Below the pieces are notes generated by a model. That model worked only from the letters and a program-made list of their open reading frames with translations. It was not told the origin of the DNA and made no database searches. A program made the position numbers and the translations under genes. DNA of 23,837 nt from Bacillota bacterium (GTDB lineage: Bacteria > Bacillota_C > Negativicutes > JAEYSJ01): assembly GCA_023434855.1 (NCBI GenBank), contig JAEYSJ010000083.1, forward strand, positions 1 to 23,837, read 5' to 3'. This document shows, piece by piece, positions 1 to 8,400 of this stretch. Positions within the stretch are counted from its first letter, which is position 1, and the number at the start of each line of letters is the position of its first letter.

Positions 1-1
1 G

Positions 2-703
2 GCCGGGAACAATCAAGGTACGATCATCAATTCCTGGGCCTCCGGCAATGTGACCGGAACCGGCAGCTCTTTGACCCAGAATGTAAGCGTCGGTGGGCTG
101 GTCGGAGGCAATAATGGAACCGGCCTAATCATCAATTCCTACGCAACTGGCGAGGTTAACGGCTTGTCAACCCAAGCTTATACCGGCGGAGTGGCTGGAA
201 GTAATTCGGGAGGCATTTCGAACTCCTATTCCACCGGTAAAGTAAATGGTCCGAGCACGTTCACCGGCGGCGTTGCAGGCGTAAATTGGGGGAACACGGC
301 CAACGTTACCAACAGCTACTACAATTCGGATGTCAATAGCGGGTTAGGCATTACGAGTGGAAATGTTCCTTCCGGCCGGACGAAAGGCACGGTAAACGGG
401 GGAAAAGGCCTGAACACTAAGCAGTTCAAGGATATCCAATATTATCAAAACGGCACTATGCCCCAGGTGCAAGCCTTCCGGTTCGATCAACAACATACTT
501 CTGTACAACAGGCTTTTGCGGGTGAGCAAGAAGTCGTACAGGACCGCACCAGCATCCAGAATACTTCAACAGATGAGAACCCGGCCAACCCGTGGCAATC
601 AACGGTTGACGATCCAGGTAAATATTCGGTTCACATCAGATCTATTCAAGTTAATGGCGTCGAGTACCAGTTAGAAGATAATGACACTAACGAAAAAAAA
701 TAA
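2..703 (+). CDS. GLUG-repeat surface protein, C-terminal part (5' end outside window)
   Basis: The frame is open to the left edge of the window, so this is only the C-terminal ~233 residues of a larger protein. It carries at least three GLUG-type repeats with the pattern GGLVGxN...IxNSYATGxVxG (for example around bases 8-60, 92-165 and 180-250), a repeat found in filamentous-haemagglutinin-like and other secreted adhesins. After the repeats comes a segment with GLNTKQFKD, also usual in this family, and then a hydrophilic Gln/Asp/Asn-rich tail ending NDTNEKK. No membrane segment or LPxTG-like signal is seen at the C-terminus. The gene lies on the same strand 157 bases before exbB, with no convincing terminator between them, so it may be the upstream member of the adhesin locus and a second substrate of the two-partner transporter encoded further on; that last point is inference. 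Confidence 0.8.
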   Translation, partial: AGNNQGTIINSWASGNVTGTGSSLTQNVSVGGLVGGNNGTGLIINSYATGEVNGLSTQAYTGGVAGSNSGGISNSYSTGKVNGPSTFTGGVAGVNWGNTANVTNSYYNSDVNSGLGITSGNVPSGRTKGTVNGGKGLNTKQFKDIQYYQNGTMPQVQAFRFDQQHTSVQQAFAGEQEVVQDRTSIQNTSTDENPANPWQSTVDDPGKYSVHIRSIQVNGVEYQLEDNDTNEKK

Positions 704-860
704 CCGGGGTGTGCCTTACCGGCTGGACAATTTGCAACAAAAATTTCACAGAATGAACTTTAATAATACTATTCATGGAGTGGAAGCGAAATTGTCAAAA
801 GGAGATACAGCGAAAATTTAAGAAAAAAAGAAATCGAGAATATATTAAGGAGGATTCAAT

Positions 861-1301
861 ATGCTTGTCAAGTTGCTGTCTAATGCAATTGATTACGGTA
901 TTGTCGGTATTTTACTGGTCCTGAGTGTTGTTGTGGTGGCCATATCGCTGGAACGCTACGCCTTTTACCGGACCCTCAATATTGCAGACTTTCAGGATAT
1001 CAGATCTTTGGAGCTGACGTTGACTCAGAAGCTGTCCGTCATCGCTTCAGTAGGGAGCAATGCTCCCTACGTGGGGCTGCTGGGCACCGTGCTGGGGATT
1101 ATGCTGACTTTCTACAACATGGGGCAGGATGCCGCCATGGACACCGGCAAGATCATGACCGGACTGGCCCTTGCCCTGAAGTCAACCGCGGTAGGGCTGG
1201 TAGTGGCGATGGTGGCGGTAGTGCTGTACAACGTATTTTTGCGGAGGGTTAATGTACTGATGCTGGAATGGGAGATTGCCAATGAAAGAAAAACCGTTTG
1301 A
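861..1301 (+). CDS. exbB: ExbB-type MotA/TolQ/ExbB proton channel protein
   Basis: A 146-residue inner-membrane protein of the MotA/TolQ/ExbB family, in the size range of the short ExbB2 forms. Three hydrophobic segments are visible at about residues 10-31, 64-85 and 99-125. The region with [16 protein letters not shown] followed by [13 protein letters not shown] is the family signature forming the proton-conducting helices. With ExbD it uses the proton motive force to energise TonB. The start ATG follows AAGGAGG at a normal distance. The 3' end overlaps exbD by 20 bases, so the two are translationally coupled. It is much shorter than E. coli ExbB because the N-terminal periplasmic region and most of the cytoplasmic loop are absent. 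A TolQ or MotA assignment is less likely given the short length and the adjacent exbD and tonB. Confidence 0.9.
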   Translation: MLVKLLSNAIDYGIVGILLVLSVVVVAISLERYAFYRTLNIADFQDIRSLELTLTQKLSVIASVGSNAPYVGLLGTVLGIMLTFYNMGQDAAMDTGKIMTGLALALKSTAVGLVVAMVAVVLYNVFLRRVNVLMLEWEIANERKTV

Positions 1302-1662
1302 GAGCATGAACGTTATCCCTTTCGTGGACATTATGCTGGTGCTTTTGACTATCGTGCTGACTACGTCCAGCTTTATTGCCAATGGGAGAATTCCAGTCAA
1401 TTTGCCGCACGCCTCCCAGAGTGTTACGGAAGCGGATGCAGCCGTGATTATCGAGCTTAGTCAGGCCGGTGACATGTATTTCAATGGGAAAGCGGTCACA
1501 CTGGAGTCACTCAAAGTGGACCTACAACCCCTGGGCCGGGAAACCAGTTTTATCATTCGGGCAGACCGCGACATCTCCTTGCAGCATTTTATTGATGTGG
1601 CCGATCTGTTGAAACAAATGAGTTTTCAAAAGGTCGCGGTGCAGACGAAGAATGGCAGTTAG
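1282..1662 (+). CDS. exbD: ExbD/TolR family protein
   Basis: A 126-residue bitopic inner-membrane protein. The N-terminus has the ExbD/TolR signature [14 protein letters not shown] (residues 9-22), including the protonatable aspartate, here Asp16, in the single membrane helix (about 12-33). The rest is the periplasmic domain, ending with the pattern [19 protein letters not shown] typical of ExbD. ATG 1282 is preferred over the in-frame TTG at 1276 because GGGAG lies about eight bases upstream of the ATG and the ExbD motif spacing then fits. It overlaps the end of exbB. Its partner is the ExbB pentamer, and the downstream tonB completes an energising system. Confidence 0.9.
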   Translation: MKEKPFESMNVIPFVDIMLVLLTIVLTTSSFIANGRIPVNLPHASQSVTEADAAVIIELSQAGDMYFNGKAVTLESLKVDLQPLGRETSFIIRADRDISLQHFIDVADLLKQMSFQKVAVQTKNGS

Positions 1663-1690
1663 CAGCCGGCGTCCGTTGGGGGCTGGCTGC
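1662..1690 (+). repeat. hairpin just after exbD
   Basis: A nine-base-pair inverted repeat, GCAGCCGGC pairing with GCTGGCTGC (one G-T wobble) around an 11-base loop, begins at the last base of the exbD stop codon. No run of T follows, so it is not a standard intrinsic terminator. It could stabilise the exbBD part of the transcript or reduce read-through into tonB; both ideas are inference. Confidence 0.5.
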
Positions 1691-1748
1691 ATTAAGAAAT
1701 CCCGGCAGGATTATTTATATTATTTGCAAGGTAGGTTAAGGATTTTGC

Positions 1749-2498
1749 GTGTTGCTATCTAGAAAGGATGATTTGAGTTTGTATTTTCAAGGAAAATTAA
1801 ATTTTTATCACGGGCTCGCAATTTCTTTGCTCCTGCATTTAAGCCTCGTCTTGCCTTTTCTTTTGATTACCTTGCATACATTTGATCAGAGCAAGCACGA
1901 GAAGCTCAGGATTGAACTCTTTGGTATGATTTCCGACCGCCAAATGGAAGAACGGCACAAGGGAAGTGAAAGCCCGCAGCAAGCGAATATGGCGGCTCAA
2001 CAGGCGAACAATATTGTTGCCAGGCAGTCTGCGGATAAATATCAAACAGTAGCGGCAGACAGTCCTGTGCATGTAGAAAAAGCGGACGAATCAGTTCCCG
2101 GGGCAATGATGCCGGTGTCCGGTGCTTCTTCCCCGGCTTATTCCAGCACGGCGGACGCAGTCGTGGAGCAAAGACAACAAATGATTAATAATAATAGTCA
2201 ATCCGATCCGGCGGCAATACTGAAGTACTCATTCAGGGTATCAGAGCGGATCCGGGCCAATCTCGTGTATCCCCAAGAAGCCCAGGAAAATGGGGTAGCA
2301 GGTGTCACCAAAATCGCATTTGTCATTACCTCATCAGGCAATATCAGGGAAAATTCCTTAAGGGTGGTAGAGAGCAGCGGCTCTACTGCCCTGGATTTCA
2401 ATGCCTTAAGGGCGGCGCGGGCCAGTGCGCCATTCGAAAAACCCCCGGCAGAAAACGTCGAGGTAGTGATCCCCCTGACATTTAAACGTGATAGTTAG
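1749..2498 (+). CDS. tonB: TonB energy transducer
   Basis: A 249-residue protein with the TonB layout. A short cytoplasmic N-terminus leads into one membrane helix (about residues 21-43) that contains the diagnostic SxxxH pair, here Ser26 and His30, needed in TonB for coupling to ExbB/ExbD. A periplasmic linker of about 110 residues follows, rich in Gln, Ala and Ser but lacking the Glu-Pro/Lys-Pro repeats of E. coli TonB. The C-terminal TonB_C fold (about 160-249) shows YPQEAQENGVAGVTKIAF and the later FNALRAARASAPF. The start is GTG, six bases after AAGGA. It should span from the inner membrane to outer-membrane receptors. The genes around it encode an adhesin exporter, not a TonB-dependent receptor, which is unusual. 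Confidence 0.88.
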   Translation: MLLSRKDDLSLYFQGKLNFYHGLAISLLLHLSLVLPFLLITLHTFDQSKHEKLRIELFGMISDRQMEERHKGSESPQQANMAAQQANNIVARQSADKYQTVAADSPVHVEKADESVPGAMMPVSGASSPAYSSTADAVVEQRQQMINNNSQSDPAAILKYSFRVSERIRANLVYPQEAQENGVAGVTKIAFVITSSGNIRENSLRVVESSGSTALDFNALRAARASAPFEKPPAENVEVVIPLTFKRDS

Positions 2499-2575
2499 AG
2501 TGCGGCGATTGGGGTAAAAAAACGGCACCAGTGTGAGCACGGCGAAATCGAACTGTTGAAAATACCAATACTGAT

Positions 2576-2665
2576 ATGAATTCCGGCTTTTTGAAAATGG
2601 TCTCCGGACTGGAAAGAGCGGCGATGGAATTGCAATATTTAGCCTGGATAAAATTCGAACAATAA
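2576..2665 (+). CDS. possible 29-residue small ORF between tonB and the next gene
   Basis: An ATG-initiated ORF of 29 codons fills part of the 178-base gap after tonB. It would encode MNSGFLKMVSGLERAAMELQ and nine more residues, a composition that looks like an amphipathic helix. Against it: there is no clear Shine-Dalgarno sequence upstream of the ATG. The ATG overlaps the TGA that closes the frame continuing past the tonB stop, an arrangement that could allow coupling. I do not recognise the sequence. It is listed because the gap is otherwise unexplained; confidence is low. Confidence 0.2.
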   Translation: MNSGFLKMVSGLERAAMELQYLAWIKFEQ

Positions 2666-2679
2666 CGGAGGAGAAAATG

Positions 2680-2976
2680 ATGAACCAAGAGATTTTTGCC
2701 GACGCCATCAGCGGCGTCCACGTTACCGGTAACCTGGTACGAATCGACTTAATGACTCTCCAGCCCCACCTGAAAAGTGACAACGGCCAGCCGGTGGTGG
2801 ATATCAACAAGCGGATTATCATGCCCATCGAGGGTTTCGTCCAATCCCTGGCGGTCCAGGAAAACATCGTGAAGCAACTGATTGATGCCGGTATCCTGAA
2901 AAAGGATGATGGTTCGGAAAATCAGGCTGCTGTGGAGAAAGACAATGTTGTCCGGCTGGACAAAAAGGAAGGTTGA
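2680..2976 (+). CDS. small conserved-looking protein of unknown function
   Basis: A 98-residue, hydrophilic, probably cytoplasmic protein with no signal peptide or membrane helix. Visible pattern: VHVTGNLVRIDLMTLQP, then INKRIIMPIEGFVQSLAVQE leading into ENIVKQLIDAGILKK, and an acidic/charged tail. The middle part (a beta strand, then RIIMPIEGF and a helix with AVQENI) faintly recalls small DUF3467-like proteins, but I cannot confirm this. The ATG at 2680 is preferred over 2677 because GGAGGAG ends six bases before it. The stop is two bases before the ATG of the OmpH gene, so the two are surely co-transcribed and probably coupled. Its fixed place between tonB and ompH beside a two-partner secretion system suggests a role in that export locus; that is inference. 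Confidence 0.75.
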   Translation: MNQEIFADAISGVHVTGNLVRIDLMTLQPHLKSDNGQPVVDINKRIIMPIEGFVQSLAVQENIVKQLIDAGILKKDDGSENQAAVEKDNVVRLDKKEG

Positions 2977-2978
2977 AA

Positions 2979-3431
2979 ATGTTTATGATCAAAAAACTGC
3001 CCAAAATTATCTTGTCAGTCACTATTGTTTTATTCCTGCTGGGAGCAGTCGGAACAACTGTTGTCCAGCCAAGCAGAGCCTACGCCGCCGATATTGGCGT
3101 TGTGGACTATCAGTTGGTGCTGAGCAAGCATCCTGACACCCAGAAAGCCAATCAGGCCCTGCAGGCTGAGGCCGACCAGGCGCAAAAAGAGTTTGACACC
3201 AAGTCGGCCGGGTTAAGCGATAAGGACAAACAGGACCTGAATGTCCAGCTCAGGCAGCGGATTGAACAAAAAAAGCGGGAACTCGTAGGTCCTATTCTGG
3301 ACAAAATAAACGCTGCGGTCAAGGCCGTGGCCGATGCCAAAGGGCTGCAAATCGTGGTGAATAAAACGATGGTAGTCTACGGCGGCGTGGATATCACGAG
3401 CGATGTGCTAAATAAAGTTAATGGGGGATAA
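2979..3431 (+). CDS. OmpH/Skp family periplasmic chaperone
   Basis: A 150-residue secreted protein. The N-terminus is a signal peptide (basic MFMIKKLPK, a hydrophobic stretch, cleavage probably after AYA at about residue 36). The mature part starts IGVVDYQLVLSKHPD, the OmpH/Skp hallmark, continues into a long charged helical arm (about residues 55-110, the coiled-coil tentacle of Skp) and closes with QIVVNKTMVVYGGVDIT, the typical C-terminal strand region. ATG 2979 has AAGGAAGG six bases upstream, so it is preferred over an upstream TTG. Skp holds unfolded outer-membrane proteins in the periplasm on the way to the BAM machine. A second, locus-specific copy placed before tpsB-tpsA suggests it escorts the TpsB barrel or the unfolded TpsA; this is inference. 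Confidence 0.85.
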   Translation: MFMIKKLPKIILSVTIVLFLLGAVGTTVVQPSRAYAADIGVVDYQLVLSKHPDTQKANQALQAEADQAQKEFDTKSAGLSDKDKQDLNVQLRQRIEQKKRELVGPILDKINAAVKAVADAKGLQIVVNKTMVVYGGVDITSDVLNKVNGG

Positions 3432-3470
3432 TCTCCCTAACAAAGCCTAACATATATTGTGCAGCTCTTA

Positions 3471-3508
3471 AGCGGCCCCGGATGTACTTCGCCGGGGCTG
3501 CTCGTTTT
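3471..3508 (+). terminator. intrinsic terminator after ompH
   Basis: A GC-rich hairpin, with GCCCCGG pairing to CCGGGGC and extended outward by AGC/GCT across a mismatch, is followed by CGTTTTG. It lies 40 bases after the ompH stop and ends the exbB-exbD-tonB-ompH transcription unit. The T run is short, so termination may be partial. Confidence 0.75.
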
Positions 3509-3540
3509 GTCGAAAAAATGTATTATTTTATCAAAAAATG

Positions 3541-3569
3541 TTGACTTTTGCAGTAAAATTGGATTATAT
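3541..3569 (+). promoter_or_regulatory. sigma-70/SigA-type promoter of tpsB-tpsA
   Basis: TTGACT (3541-3546) and TTATAT (3564-3569) are separated by exactly 17 bases in very AT-rich DNA just downstream of the preceding terminator. Transcription would start near 3576, giving a leader of about 180 bases before tpsB. Confidence 0.65.
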
Positions 3570-3613
3570 TTGAATTAATATTCAAAGTTGATTTTGAAAT
3601 GGTAGCAATTATG

Positions 3614-3715
3614 AACCTACTTAAGTTAGGTTGTGGCGACATGGATTCAAAGATGAATAATCTATGACGCCAGGTTGCTGCGTATCCCAAAAGCCTGGCG
3701 GCAGCCGGGCTTTTT
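3614..3715 (+). ncRNA. structured attenuator leader / candidate riboswitch before tpsB
   Basis: Four structures can be drawn. P1: AACCTA (3614-3619) with TAGGTT (3627-3632). P2: a long interrupted hairpin 3634-3672 in which TGGCG pairs with CGCCA, then an A-A mismatch, CATGG with CTATG (one G-T), a 3-base bulge, and ATTCA with TGAAT closing a loop AAGA. P3: CGCCAGG (3668-3674) with CCTGGCG (3694-3700), with GCTGC (3677-3681) inside its loop able to pair with GCAGC (3701-3705), a pseudoknot layout. P4: the terminator at 3692-3715. P3 excludes both P2 and P4, so the leader can switch between a terminated form (P2+P4) and a read-through form (P3). I cannot match it to a known class: the conserved cores of the cyclic di-GMP, ZTP, fluoride and T-box elements are not seen. 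The ligand or protein that drives the switch is unknown. Confidence 0.6.
3692..3715 (+). terminator. leader terminator upstream of tpsB
   Basis: An eight-base-pair stem, AGCCTGGC with GCCGGGCT (one T-G wobble), closes a four-base loop and runs directly into TTTTT. It lies between the promoter and the start of tpsB, so it must be bypassed for the transporter and adhesin to be expressed. Its 5' arm is shared with the alternative pairing CGCCAGG/CCTGGCG. Confidence 0.8.
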
Positions 3716-3756
3716 CATTTGTGGCATCTTTGTAATTATTAAAGAATACGTGAGGA

Positions 3757-5406
3757 GTGGCGAAAATTAATAACTTAAGGCGGAAGAAAAAGCTGCGCAA
3801 GCAAATAGCGGCAATGTTATCAGGGTGCATGATTCTCGGCGGGGGGCTGCTGCTGCCTGCAACAACTTTTGCCGGACCTTTGGACAATCCGGCGTTGTTT
3901 GACAAAACGATTCAGTTTGAGGGCAATACCGTCATTGCCAGTGAAACCCTGCAAAAAGTTCTACGATCCCTTTATGTGACATCCAAAGGAAAAATTAGTC
4001 CCGGGTTAATCCAGGATGCTTTGTATAATGCCTATAAGGAAGCAGGCTATTCTCTGGTAACAATCAAAGTTCCGTCCAATATTAATGACGGCGACATTTT
4101 ACATATTGTCGTCAATGAAATCAAGGTTAATCATATTACTGTTACCGGCAACAAACTGTCAAATGAGAAGGATATTCTTGCCGCAGTTCCGGCCTTGCAG
4201 GAAGGGAAAACACCTAATATTGCCAGAATGTCCAGCCAAATGCTCCTCGCCAATGACAACCCCTATCGCCACATCACTGTAGATATCCGGCCGTTGGGCA
4301 ATGGTTTGGCTGATGCGGTGGTAAGTGTACAGGAGACTAACTCCATCCATTATGCAATAAGTTTAGATAATACCGGTAATAAATTTACCGGCCAGACAAG
4401 AGTAACAACAGCTATTTTTGACAGCAATATTAATGGACAAGGGTCCATGGGCAGTTTCAATTATACTACATCACCGGATGAACATGTTGACAAGGTGACG
4501 CAGTTGGGCGCATTCTATCAAATTCCCCTGCCCCAAACCGGGGATAATCTATATTTTACCGGCAGCTATTTTAATACCGATTCAGGTCAAGTTGTGAATA
4601 TGCCTGTCGACAGTTTTGGCGACAATATTACCGGCAATGGTTCAGGCAAAGGCTCGGCATTTGGTGTCCATTATCTTCATAATCTGCAGCGGACCGTTAC
4701 TGAGCGCCAGACCATAGATGTTGGTTTGGATATCCGCAACTTTGATACTACTAACGTTGAATTTTTTGGTCCGATACCTGTAGCCGATAACGGTTATAAT
4801 ATTTCCACTATGCCGCTAAGCCTGGCCTATCAAAATAGCAGCAAGAGCGCCAGAGATGCCGTTACTTTTGGTGTAAACTATGTTCACAATATCCCGGCCG
4901 GCGGCCGCAATAGTACCAGTACATATGACAGTTATCAATATCTGGCCGGAACTAATGCCAATTATCAGGTTTGGCGCTATAATGCCGGCTATCAGCATCA
5001 GTTTGATAAAGGCTGGCTGTTTAACACCGTTTTAGCCGGTCAATACACCGGTGAAAAACTAATTGATCCAGAAAGATTTAGCTTAGGGGGTGTGCGTTCA
5101 GTCCGCGGATTAGAGGAAGGAGAGGTTTCAGCGGATAAAGGTTATCGCCTGAGCCTTGAGGTTTATACACCGGAAATTGCCCCGGCGCAGCGTTTGCTGG
5201 CCTTTGTTGATGGCGGCAGATACTGGAATGTAGAACCTGGCCCCGCTGATACCGCCCATCATGTATCCTCTTATGGCATCGGCTGGCGCTATGCTGATCA
5301 GCACGGCTTTTCCTTAAATGCTGATTTGGCTGAGGTTATTCAAGGCACCGCCAATACTCCTGATCATCATATTAAGCTTTGTTTTTCTGTTACCAAGATT
5401 ATCTAA
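3757..5406 (+). CDS. TpsB/FhaC/ShlB family outer-membrane transporter of two-partner secretion
   Basis: A 549-residue outer-membrane protein that exports the TpsA partner encoded next. Residues 1-40 form a basic, long signal peptide (cleavage near TFA|GP). Two POTRA domains follow (about 49-122 and 123-197), the first starting TIQFEGNTVI. The 16-strand barrel fills the rest, with the conserved loop L6 motif VRSVRGLEEGEV (about 446-457) and the strand motif FVDGG (about 481). The region 40-49 before the first POTRA seems too short for the plug helix seen in FhaC. The start is doubtful: the frame opens only one codon before GTG 3757, and AGGAG abuts that GTG. An ATT at 3766 sits eight bases after AGGAG and could be a rare start. 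tpsA follows after 46 bases with no promoter seen. Confidence 0.9.
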   Translation: MAKINNLRRKKKLRKQIAAMLSGCMILGGGLLLPATTFAGPLDNPALFDKTIQFEGNTVIASETLQKVLRSLYVTSKGKISPGLIQDALYNAYKEAGYSLVTIKVPSNINDGDILHIVVNEIKVNHITVTGNKLSNEKDILAAVPALQEGKTPNIARMSSQMLLANDNPYRHITVDIRPLGNGLADAVVSVQETNSIHYAISLDNTGNKFTGQTRVTTAIFDSNINGQGSMGSFNYTTSPDEHVDKVTQLGAFYQIPLPQTGDNLYFTGSYFNTDSGQVVNMPVDSFGDNITGNGSGKGSAFGVHYLHNLQRTVTERQTIDVGLDIRNFDTTNVEFFGPIPVADNGYNISTMPLSLAYQNSSKSARDAVTFGVNYVHNIPAGGRNSTSTYDSYQYLAGTNANYQVWRYNAGYQHQFDKGWLFNTVLAGQYTGEKLIDPERFSLGGVRSVRGLEEGEVSADKGYRLSLEVYTPEIAPAQRLLAFVDGGRYWNVEPGPADTAHHVSSYGIGWRYADQHGFSLNADLAEVIQGTANTPDHHIKLCFSVTKII

Positions 5407-5452
5407 TCGATAATCAAGATTATAAGATGAAAATAGGGGAGGGTGATTTGCT

Positions 5453-8400
5453 ATGTCATATCAGCGTAAGATCAAAAAGAATGCTTTTCGGCGAGCCAGG
5501 AAATTAATGGCTGCAATGTCCGCCTCGCTCATGTTGTCTTCCAGCTTGGCCTGTGCCAATCCGGTGGGACCGACGAATGTATACGGAACGGCGACTGCCA
5601 GTGGCCTCGGTACCAGTTTGGTTACCGTAGATGTGCCTGGTAAAGGGGCTATTATCAATTGGCAGGGGTTCTCGATCGCTTCGGGTGAGACAACCAATTT
5701 TAACTTCGGTACAGCCGGTGCAGCGGTACTTAATCGTGTCATTGGCACAGGTGGTACTATTCCTCAATCAGTGATTGCCGGAATAGTATCAGGCAATAAT
5801 CAAGGCAAAGTATTTCTGGTTAACCCCAGTGGAATTGTTTTTTCACAGGGAGCTACGATTAATGTTCCCTCTTTGGTGGCATCAACCCTGAATATCAGCA
5901 ATAGCCAATTTCAGGCCTTCATTGATAATGGGCAAGGCAGCCTGAACTTCTCCAACAAAAATACCGATGGCGGCTTGGCCGCAGGTTATACGGCCGGAGC
6001 TGTTCAGGTAAACAGCAACATTGCCGTACAGGATGCCCTGGGCTTGGTAGGAGGCAGTGTGGTTATCGGGCCGGGTATCACGGTATCAACCAGCGGGCAG
6101 AATCCTAATAGTTTTATTACTATCTCAGCCGGAAACAGTCTGACAGTTGGGCAGAATGCCCAAACTTCCAGTTTTAGCAGTACTGCGCAAAACTATGTAC
6201 AAATTGGCGATTCCGGTCAAACTGCCAGAACAGTTGTAAAAGCCGGTAATGCCACTAATCCCGGCAATATCGAGATTCTCGGCGGAACTGTTAAAATTAA
6301 AGGTGCTGACAACGGCAACGGTACATATGTAGGCTGGCAGCCATTATCCCCGGCTGATACTCCGGGACAAAATACAACAGTGGTGGCTGCCAATTCTTAC
6401 ACAAATGATATATCGCCCACTACAAATTCTCCGACTACCACCTTTAACGCGACCGGGGCAAACCAAATATATTTGGATAAAGCCCATGTCGATGCTCAGC
6501 AGAAAGTAGCTTTGCTGGCAGGTAATATCAAATTGGATAATCCGGAAGTGTATACTGATAATGGACAAACAAAGTCCCGCGCTTTTATTAAAGCCGGTGA
6601 TATCCGGATGGCAGCCGCCTCTGTTTACTCGCGCGATAATCAAGGCTTACAGACATCCGCTGCAATGCAGGCCGGCAATGATATTGTCATCGGCAATACG
6701 ACAACCGGCTGGGCCAAGGTTATTTCTGACGGCAAAGTAATGGTCCTGGGCAATACTTTTACCTTACAAAGCACAGCTGGCAATAACTCGCGGCTAGAGG
6801 GTAATGCCAATCAGCATAGTGATTATGCCGATATTCGTATATTTGCCGGTAATTCTTATAGTTACCAGAATATTGCTGATCCTAATCCGGCCAGCGGGTA
6901 TGTAAAATTAGCGGCTACTGACGCCAATGCTATTACTATTACGAATTCCGTTATCGGCACCAGCCCAAATTATTCGTTAACTTCACCTGCCCACGCCGGC
7001 GACATCATACTGGCTGGCGGAAAAGTTAATGTGGATTTTCAAAATGATGGCTATGGGCAGATTATTGCCGCCGGCGGTAAAACCCTGGTAGCTGCCGGTA
7101 ATCAGATTGCTTATCAAAAGAATGTTAACAGTAACGGCGAAAGCGATATCCACAATGTTTCAATAACGGCTACTCCCAATAACTCCATCAACTTAACCCA
7201 AGGCAGTACCATCGGTAATAATTTTTCCAATAACAACTACAGTTCTCCTGATAATCATACCGAGTCCTGGGGTGGTAAAGGCAGCAATCAGGCTTTATAT
7301 GTAGCAGGCGGTAATATTAGCTTAGGGGCTTCAGCTCAGTTAATGTCAGCAAATGAAACTTATGTTATTGCCGGCAGTCAAATGAGCGAAACTGATATTT
7401 CCAACTCGTCCAGTATTATTAAGGATTTTACTCAGTTAGGTAATAATGTCACACTTAACGCAAATACATCGACCCAAAACCGGAAAAATATTGCCGGCGG
7501 CGATGTGGTGGTCATGGGCAGCAAAATTATCGCGCAAGTTCCGGCAGATTCTACCGGTACCCCGCTAGTGCCGGCGAATCCGACCAGTATTGTCTCCAAT
7601 ACCGGATACTTACAGCTCCTGGCCGGCAATGCCATTGATAATACCAAAACCGATGTAAACGGTGGCGCAACAAGTATCACAAATGTTACCGCCGACAGCA
7701 GTAATGTTATATCACTGACTAATACCCAGGTAGTTGCCAATGTGAATGGTCAAACGCTGCCCGGTACGGTTGTAGGCCTCTTAGGCGGCAGTGTTACGCT
7801 GAATACTGTTACCGGTACAACTACCAATAATGGCACCGGTATTCAGGCCACTAACGGGGATATGGGCATTCTGGGCGGCAACCAATCCAGCGTAAGTCTT
7901 GCAAAAGATCCGCTATATGGCTGGGGAATTACCCAGGGGAAATTCCTGGCCGCTCCTGGCAATAATGTAACTCTAAATAGCGGTACGCAGGTAGGAATGG
8001 GTAACACCAAGAATCTTGGCATATTCGCCAACTCCGTAACGGTTTCTGATACCGCTCAGGTTAGCAGCAACAGCGGGCTTGTACTTGGCGCCGGACGCAG
8101 CGGCTCCATTGTGCCGGGTTCAAGCACCAGCAATACAAATCTGACAATGAATATTGCAACAGTAGGTGACAATCCAACAGCTGCTGACGGTGCTGTTAAC
8201 ATCAGCGGTTCAGTCCAGTCCGGTGGTGCCAGTCAGAACGCCGTTTACCTGCTTGGAAAAACAATTACTCTGACTGGTCCGGCCAATGTGTCGGCAGGCA
8301 GCGGGCGCATATTCGCTACCGCAGCCGCCAACGATACTGTGGAATATGCCAACAGTGGCGGCACTAACAATGGCAATGGTATCGCCTCCCAGACCTATAC

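Noticed and set aside
1..260. Short direct repeats (ATCATCAATTCCT and similar) as a CRISPR or repeat array
   Set aside because: They are codon-level echoes of the protein GLUG repeats, irregular in length and in frame.
753..821. 22-codon ORF between the GLUG gene and exbB
   Set aside because: No Shine-Dalgarno sequence upstream and no coding pattern.
2406..2867. 153-codon minus-strand ORF
   Set aside because: It overlaps the 3' end of tonB and the small unknown gene, both well supported on the plus strand, and its sequence shows no protein-like pattern.
3631..3711. Leader before tpsB as a ZTP or fluoride riboswitch (GTGGCGACATGGA resembles part of such cores)
   Set aside because: The second conserved subdomain of ZTP (CCGCCTGGGCA) and the fluoride core are not present, and the downstream genes do not fit either ligand.
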